Below are positions 59,249 to 64,000 of a DNA stretch of 64,000 nt, in pieces. The position numbers and the translations under genes are program-made. The notes beneath the pieces are model-generated. The model was not told the origin of the DNA and ran no database searches. It was given only the letters and a program-made list of their open reading frames with translations. The stretch comes from Rhynchonema sp. JSB1_4 (lineage: Eukaryota; Nematoda; Chromadorea; Monhysterida; Xyalidae): NCBI GenBank assembly GCA_030248065.1, contig JASAMV010009053.1:25605-89604 (forward strand), written 5' to 3'. How positions within the stretch are numbered: position 1 is the first letter of the stretch; the number at the start of each line of letters is the position of its first letter.

Positions 59249-59426
59249 CATTGACCTAAAAATCACTCATTTTATGCCTAAAAATGCCTATTTTAGGCCA
59301 AAATTTGCCTATTTTAGGTAAAAATTGGGGGAGCAGACGTACCCGGAGGGGGAACAGTGGGGCAGGCGTACCATGGAGGGGGAACAGACGTACCCGAGGG
59401 GGACCCCCTCCCCCCAGGAACTACAC

Positions 59427-59856
59427 CAGTGTAGTGGCAGGCAGATGGTTGCAAGGTACCCTTGGGGGGGATGGATCCAGATGGTTGCAAGGTACCCCCT
59501 ACCCAGCCTCCAGAAGGTTGCAAGGTACCCCTGGGGTCCGAAAAAAGGGTGTTTTTTGCATGCTTTTTTCTGCAAAATTGGCCGAAAAAATGGTACTTTT
59601 TTGCATTTTGGCCGAAAATTTGCCCAAAATAGCTATTATATGGAGGTTTGCGCGCGGAGCGCTCGATTTTTGGGGTTTTGAGGTAAAAAAACACCCATTT
59701 TTGCCTATAAAAACCATAAATTGATGGTTGCAAGGTACCCTCCGGGGTGGTTGCAAGGTACCTACCTACCCTTCCCCCCATCCCCCCCAAGGGGTGGTTG
59801 CAAGGTACCTACTCCTTAGGGGGGAATCCCCCCATCCCCCCCCAGCCACTACACTG
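59427..59856. mobile_element. hAT-like element C (430 bp), nested in the right terminus of A
   Basis: Ends CAGTGTAGTGGCAGG and CCCAGCCACTACACTG. Perfect duplication AACTACAC at 59419-59426 and 59857-59864, made of bases of A's own terminal repeat. Motif GGTTGCAAGGTACC occurs about six times near both ends in one orientation. Core GCGCGCGGAGCGCTCGATTTT near 59650-59669. Confidence 0.95.
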
Positions 59857-59905
59857 AACTACACTGACTGGGGGCTACCCCCAAACCTCCAACACTGCCC
59901 GTAAT

Positions 59906-60895
59906 AGAGCCCCCCAAAATGGGGTCAGTGAATTAATAGAGCCCCCTTCTACTTACCGTAAAAACCTAAATACAGCCCCCCGGAACAGTGTTGGAGGTAC
60001 TCTGGAGGGGGGGATACCTACTGTACCGCGCTCAGAGAGGGGGGGATACCTACTGTACCAGAGCCGATGGCCTGGGGGGATATGTACCTAGGGGGGGTTT
60101 GGGGGGGGGGGTTGGTTGGGGGGGGGGGGGTTAGGTTTTGGGGTGAAAATTTTTAATGTGTTTATTATGTGTGGAATCGTGTGAAAACGTGGTATTTGCG
60201 CGCGTAGCGCGCGACTTTTGGGTAATTTGAGGCAAAAACCACTGATTTTACACTAATTTTGGCCATTTTGGTCAAAAATTGGCACTTTTTGGGCAAAATC
60301 GGGGGGGGGGATACCTACTGTACCGGGGTGAAAATCTGGGGGGGGATACCTACTGTACCATGCCCTTGTGAGAGGTAAGTACTCAACCCCCCCCCTAACC
60401 CCCCCTCGGGTTTTGTGGTAGGTAAGTACTGAGAGGGGGGTACCCCCCCAACCCCACCGCCACCCCCAGCCACTACTATGGTTCAGAGCACATAATACGC
60501 CTCTTATTGACGAATAGACACGAATAAATGCAATTACAAGCGAAAAAACATCCTTTCAAACCCCTTTTTTGGGGTTTTTAGGGGTATTTCTGGGAACAAT
60601 TTTTTCCGGTTTGGGTCAGTGAATTAATAGAAGCCCCCCCCGGAATAGAGCCCCCCAAAATGGGGTCAGTGAGTTAATAGAGCCCCCCTTCTATTTAGGT
60701 TTTTACGGTAGGTTTTTAGTTTTTACGGTATTCCGGGGGGCTCTATTACCGTAAAATCTAAAATACAAAGGAGCTGTATTTTTTCACTGACCTCTTTTAG
60801 GGGGCTGTATTTTGGGGGGGGGGGGCTGTATTTTTTCGCTGCCCAAAATCTCAAAAAATGTTCCCAAAAATCTCCCTAAAATGGAGTTCTGTCAG
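59906..60895. mobile_element. Second D-type element (left end 59986) within AATAGAGCCCCCC-repeat DNA
   Basis: CAGTGTTGGAGGTACTCTGG at 59986 begins a copy of D that follows D's sequence to about 60360, including GGGATACCTACTGTACC motifs and a CGCGCGTAGCGCGCG core at about 60198. It then switches to sequence with AGGTAAGTACT motifs ending CCCCCAGCCACTACTATG (60476), probably a further inserted or recombined element. Flanks at 59906-59985 and 60615-60850 carry repeated AATAGAGCCCCCC and GGGGCTGTATTTTT units. Right terminus of the D copy not found. Confidence 0.6.
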
Positions 60896-61004
60896 GGTGT
60901 TAGGGTCCGGTCAATTGGGGCCCGGTCATTTGGGGCCCATGTCAATTGGGGCCCGGTAAACTAGGTCCCGGTCAAACAAGGCCCGGTTGGGAGATAATAG
61001 GCTG
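60896..61004. repeat. GGTCAATTGGGGCCC motif array
   Basis: About six imperfect units GGTCAATTGGGGCCC in direct orientation. The reverse complement GGGCCCCAATTGACC is arrayed at 62220-62277 and 62713-62940. Probably subterminal arrays of one or two further elements that were themselves hit by insertions. Confidence 0.7.
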
Positions 61005-61012
61005 GACCCAAT

Positions 61013-61483
61013 CAGTGTAGTACTTGGTCAGGGTGTTGACGATAGATAGATTGGGACCCGAAATGTGTTGACGATAGATAGATGACCAAAGTCCGAAATC
61101 TGGGGGGGGGTCGACCCAAACTTGTTGACGATAGATAGATGGTGGGGGGGGGGGTCGCCAAAAATCAAGGTATAGTATAGTGCATTAAGTAGGTAATAAT
61201 GTGTAAATATTAATGAAAATGCGTATAGATGTACTAAATCCGCGCGTAGCGCGCGATTTTTGCCTATTTGTGGTGAAAAATACCGATTTTGAGCCATTTT
61301 GAGGCAAAAATGTCAATTTTGGGTTCGAAATGTGTTGACGATAGATAGATTGTTCCCAAAATTTGTTGACGATAGATAGATTTGCCCATATGTGTTGACG
61401 ATAGATAGATGAAATCAAAAAGTGTTGACGATAGATAGATGAATTTGGGGGGGACCCCCCCCCACCCCCCAAGTACTACCCTG
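61013..61483. mobile_element. hAT-like element G (471 bp) with TGTTGACGATAGATAGAT arrays
   Basis: Ends CAGTGTAGTACTTGG and CCCAAGTACTACCCTG. Perfect duplication GACCCAAT at 61005-61012 and 61484-61491. Motif TGTTGACGATAGATAGAT occurs three times on the left and four times on the right, all in one orientation and with almost no divergence. Core CGCGCGTAGCGCGCGATTTTT at 61241-61261. No ORF. Confidence 0.95.
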
Positions 61484-61491
61484 GACCCAAT

Positions 61492-61870
61492 TGGAGAAGC
61501 AAGTGCCACTTTAACCTCACTCCGGGTTGGGCAAAGGTTCTTGAGCATTTGTTAAGAAACATTTCTCAAAATTTTTTCGTGGGAATAAAGCGGTCCTTCA
61601 AAATTGCTCTTTCTGTGGGTTATTTCTTTTTTATTTTTCTCAAGGGTCGAAAAGGCTTGGCTCGAGGTTTGGCCTAAGTAAGCCAAACTTAAAAAAATGG
61701 CACCATGAACCAAACCGGGCTGCCACCCATGCACCGCCATTATGAAAACGACTGCCACTTGATCGCACTTGTGTCGCAAAAATCATCATTGCCCAGTTCG
61801 CACTAACTTTTGTCACAGCATATATAAGCTGTGCTAAGCGCTAACGATCTATGAGTGAACGTCTGGGCAA
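61492..61870. other. Unique noncoding segment between elements
   Basis: About 380 bp without G/C homopolymers or motif arrays, presumably host DNA or the interior of an older element. No gene recognised. Confidence 0.4.
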
Positions 61871-61875
61871 CAGTA

Positions 61876-62170
61876 AAGGCAGTCTACCGGAGGTTGTCAC
61901 TCAGCCCCCGAATACCGTAACCCACCGCAAGCGAGATCGTTGCGAGACCCATGCTGATCGCTGCTTATCGACACGTGTATTAGCGGCAGCAAGCTGGAAA
62001 TTGTCATCGTGCGCGTCGATCACCAAAACTTCGAAATGTTGGTTGGTGTTGGCGCTAACACGCAAAACATAGATAAAAAACAAAATGGTCTCGACACGAT
62101 CCTTGCAGATCAAAATTACGGTGGGTTACGGTATTCTGGGGCTGAGTGACAACCTCCGGTAGACTGCCTT
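61876..62170. mobile_element. Tc1/mariner-like MITE (295 bp) with about 47-bp inverted repeats
   Basis: AAGGCAGTCTACCGGAGGTT at the left is complemented by AACCTCCGGTAGACTGCCTT at the right, extending through GTCACTCAGCCCC and TACCGTAACCCA with one or two mismatches. TA lies on both sides (61874-61875 and 62171-62172). The interior is unique and non-repetitive. Confidence 0.85.
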
Positions 62171-62219
62171 TATGCCTGTAGGCTTGTGGGAGAAAAAACA
62201 AAATTGACATTGACCAATT

Positions 62220-62277
62220 GACATTTAACCGGGCCCCTTTGACCGAGCCCCGTTAGACCGGGCCCTAATTGATACGT
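62220..62277. repeat. AATTGACCGGGCCCC motif array, left part
   Basis: Units such as ACCGGGCCCCTTTGACC repeat up to the insertion point of element A2, continuing after it at 62713. Confidence 0.7.
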
Positions 62278-62285
62278 GTCCCAAT

Positions 62286-62704
62286 CAGTGTAGTTCCTGG
62301 GGGGGGGGGGGGCAGGGGGACCCCCCCTCGGGTACGTCTGTTCCCCCTCCGAGGTACGCCTGCCCCACTGTTCCCCCTCCGGGTACGTCTGCTCCCCCAA
62401 TTTTTTCCTAAAATGGGCAAATTTAGGCCTAAAATAGGCATTTTTAGGCCAAAAATAGGTAAACTTTAGGTGAAACCTCCAAAAAAACGCCAAAATACCC
62501 TTTTTATAGGGGATTTTTCGCAAAAGAAGGCAAAAATAGTCCAATTTTTCGACCTCAAAAAATGACTTTTTTCCGTCCCCCCCCCCCCCCAAATTGGGAC
62601 TTCCCCCCCCCCTTCCCCCCCCCCCCCCAGGTAGGTACGTCTGTTCCCCCTCCGAAAATAGTGGAGGGTACGTCTGTTCCCCCTCCGGACCAGGAACTAC
62701 ACTG
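62286..62704. mobile_element. hAT-like element A2 (419 bp)
   Basis: Perfect ends CAGTGTAGTTCCTGG and CCAGGAACTACACTG. Perfect duplication GTCCCAAT at 62278-62285 and 62705-62712. Motif GGTACGTCTGTTCCCCCTCC and variants near both ends in one orientation. The body carries CGCCAAAATACCCTTTTTAT and TCGACCTCAAAAAATGAC. Same family as A, in opposite orientation. It lies inside an array of AATTGACCGGGCCCC units. Confidence 0.96.
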
Positions 62705-62712
62705 GTCCCAAT

Positions 62713-62945
62713 TGACTGGGCCCCATTTGACCGGGCCCATTATGACACGGGACTCAAATGACCGGTCCACAATTGACCGGGCCCCAATTCACCGGGCCCC
62801 AATTGACCGTGCCCCAATTGACAAGCCCGCCCCCCCCCCCCTGATCGGGCCCGGGCTCAAACTGGCGAGGGCCCCAAATATCCGGGACCAAATTGACGCG
62901 GGGCCCCATTGTCGGCCCGGACCCAATTGATCGTGCGTGTTCCGT
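62713..62945. repeat. AATTGACCGGGCCCC motif array, right part
   Basis: About a dozen imperfect 13-17 bp units (ATTGACCGGGCCCCA) in direct orientation, decaying towards 62940. Likely belongs to a larger element interrupted by A2; its termini were not identified. Confidence 0.75.
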
Positions 62946-63094
62946 GTGTTCCGTTCGAACTGTGCTGAAGCATTTGTGACGGAATGAAGCGACTCGTCAC
63001 GAGGTTTCACGTGTTTTACCAAAAGTACGAAATCGGGGTGGGATCTATCCAGACTAGATTTCGAAGGTGGTGTGTGTTCAAAACGAATAGAAAG

Positions 63095-63822
63095 CAGTGT
63101 AGTTCCTGGGGGGGGGGGGGGGGGGTCCCCCCCCCTAAGGTATAGTGCATCCACCAGCTCATGGCACTTTGTGTTGCTGCTGGCCGGTTTGTTCCCTTCC
63201 TCCACGTTCTAATGAAAGAGAAATTGAGCGTGAGCGATTTTGCAAAAAAAACTTAAACAATAAGAAAATGTGTCGAAAACGATTGAATTCGATGAAATTT
63301 AAAATTAAATTAAATTAAAATCGATAAAACACGTCGATTTCATAAAAACAGCAATTTTGGAGCAAAAATAATTTTTTTGGAAACTTAATTTCTCTTTCAT
63401 TAGAACGTGGAGGAAGGGAACAAACCAGCCAGCAGCAACACAAAGTGCCATGAGCTGGTGGACGGACTATACACTAACCGCCGCGACCAAGGTACACTAG
63501 TACACTAACCGCCGCGCCAGGTACACTAACCGCCTCAATTTTTGCCCAAAATAGGCAATTTTAGGCCTAAAATGGGCATTTTTAGCCCTAAAATGGGTGA
63601 TTTTTAGGTCAATGTTGTCAAAAGTCGCCAAAATACCCTTTTTATGGAGAATTTTTTCCAAAAAGGGCAAAAAATAGGTCAAATTTTCTACCTCAAAAAG
63701 TGACTTTTTCCTGAATTTGGGTCTTCCCCCCCCCCTTCCCCCCCCCAGGGAGGTACACTAACCGCCGCACGGAAAAAAGGGGTAGGTACACTAACCGCCG
63801 CGCCGGACCAGGAACTACACTG
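63095..63822. mobile_element. hAT-like element A3 (728 bp) with a swapped motif array and a nested foldback
   Basis: Perfect ends CAGTGTAGTTCCTGG and CCAGGAACTACACTG. Perfect duplication ATAGAAAG at 63087-63094 and 63823-63830. The body matches A and A2 (GTCGCCAAAATACCCTTTTTAT, given here in part, and CTACCTCAAAAAGTGAC), but the subterminal motif is AGGTACACTAACCGCCGCG instead of the GAACAGACGTACC type. A foldback of about 335 bp is inserted near its left end. Confidence 0.95.
63139..63474. mobile_element. Foldback MITE nested in A3
   Basis: CCACCAGCTCATGGCACTTT followed by GTGTTGCTGCTGGC...CTTCCTCCACGTTCTAATGA at 63149-63215 is mirrored at 63385-63457 almost perfectly. A/T-rich spacer of about 170 bp. 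Ends near GTATAGT; target duplication not resolved. Confidence 0.75.
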
Positions 63823-63830
63823 ATAGAAAG

Positions 63831-64000
63831 AGAAAATCATCATGCTCCGCTTTGTATTCTTTAACGCGTAACATTTCCAAAATCAGCAGCCACGTATGAA
63901 TGTTTCACTATTCTGCCAGCTACGAAATCGGTATCGTGTTGGCGTGGGGATCTCCTATTCAGCCCCCACGGCCCCCCTCCTATTCAGCCCCCACCCCCAC
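63831..64000. other. Unique DNA followed by the start of a CTCCTATTCAGCCCCCAC array
   Basis: About 115 bp of unassigned sequence, then CTCCTATTCAGCCCCCAC twice before the window ends, suggesting another motif-bearing element begins here. Confidence 0.4.

Larger units (their letters stand above)
58609..59866. mobile_element. hAT-like element A inside D, host of B and C
   Basis: Left end CAGTGTAGTTCCTGGTCCGG. The right end, CCAGGAACTACAC plus TG, is split by element C two bases before its terminus. Perfect 8-bp duplication ACTGGGGG at 58601-58608 and 59867-59874. Subterminal motifs GGGGGAACAGACGTACCC on both sides in one orientation. The body (GTATTTTGGCGATTTTTGAC and AAAAATGCCTATTTTAGGCC) matches, in reverse orientation, the elements at 62286 and 63095. 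Confidence 0.93.
58068..59897. mobile_element. hAT-like element D, host of three nested elements
   Basis: Left end CAGTGTTGGAGGTGCTCTGG, right end CCTCCAACACTG. The right flank is CCCGTAAT (59898-59905) and the left flank reads CCCGTACGTAAT (58056-58067), the same 8-mer with an internal CGTA duplication. Many direct copies of GGGATACCTACTGTACC lie near both ends, and the left part contains a partial duplication of its own head (CAGTGTTGGAGCGTC at 58229). It carries element A at 58609-59866. Without A it is about 570 bp. A second copy of its left part starts at 59986. Confidence 0.75.

Noticed and set aside
57769..59724. Long ORFs in the G/C-rich repeat block (for example 57769-58356, 58394-58990, 59284-59724)
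   Set aside because: They are translations of motif arrays and homopolymers inside nested noncoding elements, rich in G, P, R and Y-C-T repeats.
61013..61483. CRISPR-like array (regular TGTTGACGATAGATAGAT repeats)
   Set aside because: Eukaryotic context, irregular spacing, and the repeats lie within a transposon with its own target duplication.

Overview
The window is nuclear DNA of an invertebrate animal, most likely a protostome. The genes are split by many short GT-AG introns and encode animal-specific products: an ADAMTS-type secreted metalloprotease, two DEG/ENaC sodium channels, a Flower-type membrane protein, a probable gustatory-receptor-like protein and a cysteine-rich secreted protein. 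The species cannot be named from the sequence. All exon borders were read by eye from splice sites, phase continuity and, for the channels, paralog comparison.

Layout. 0.3-6.65 kb (minus): 19 phase-consistent exons of an ADAMTS-like gene whose 3' end lies off the left edge. 7.7-19.3 kb: no recognisable gene, a few inverted-repeat elements. 19.4-22.8 kb (minus): three long overlapping intronless ORFs, each -1 relative to the one before; not recognised. 23-27.5 kb: nothing recognised. 27.5-31.4 kb (plus): DEG/ENaC channel 1. 33.7-35.6 kb (minus): gustatory-receptor-like multi-pass protein. 36.8-37.2 kb (plus): orphan exon-like ORF. 42.6-45.9 kb (plus): DEG/ENaC channel 2, a paralog of channel 1 with altered intron positions. 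46.15-48.9 kb (minus): cysteine-rich protein with antistasin-like modules. 55.5-56.5 kb (minus): Flower homolog, N-terminus not found. 57.8-64 kb: a G/C-rich cluster of nested transposons with no host gene.

Mobile elements dominate the noncoding DNA. At least ten non-autonomous elements have CA-starting terminal inverted repeats (mostly CAGTG or CAGNG) and perfect 8-bp target-site duplications, the hallmark of hAT. Two have TAA duplications and GGC ends (PIF/Harbinger). One looks like a short Helitron (TC...CTAG between A and T) and two look like Tc1/mariner elements (TA). At 58.07-59.90 kb two hAT elements sit inside a third, which sits inside a fourth; three of the four levels have exact duplications.

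Most notable signals: (1) the hAT elements carry family-specific 14-20 bp motif arrays near both ends, all in one orientation, and copies with the same body can carry different motifs; (2) several families share a CGCGCG-AGCGCGCG palindrome; (3) the 10-mer TGAAACATCA occurs 12 times by my count where about 0.1 is expected, in several reading frames and in introns; (4) the overlapping ORFs at 19.4-22.8 kb have a GGGCCCA heptamer in frame for a -1 shift.
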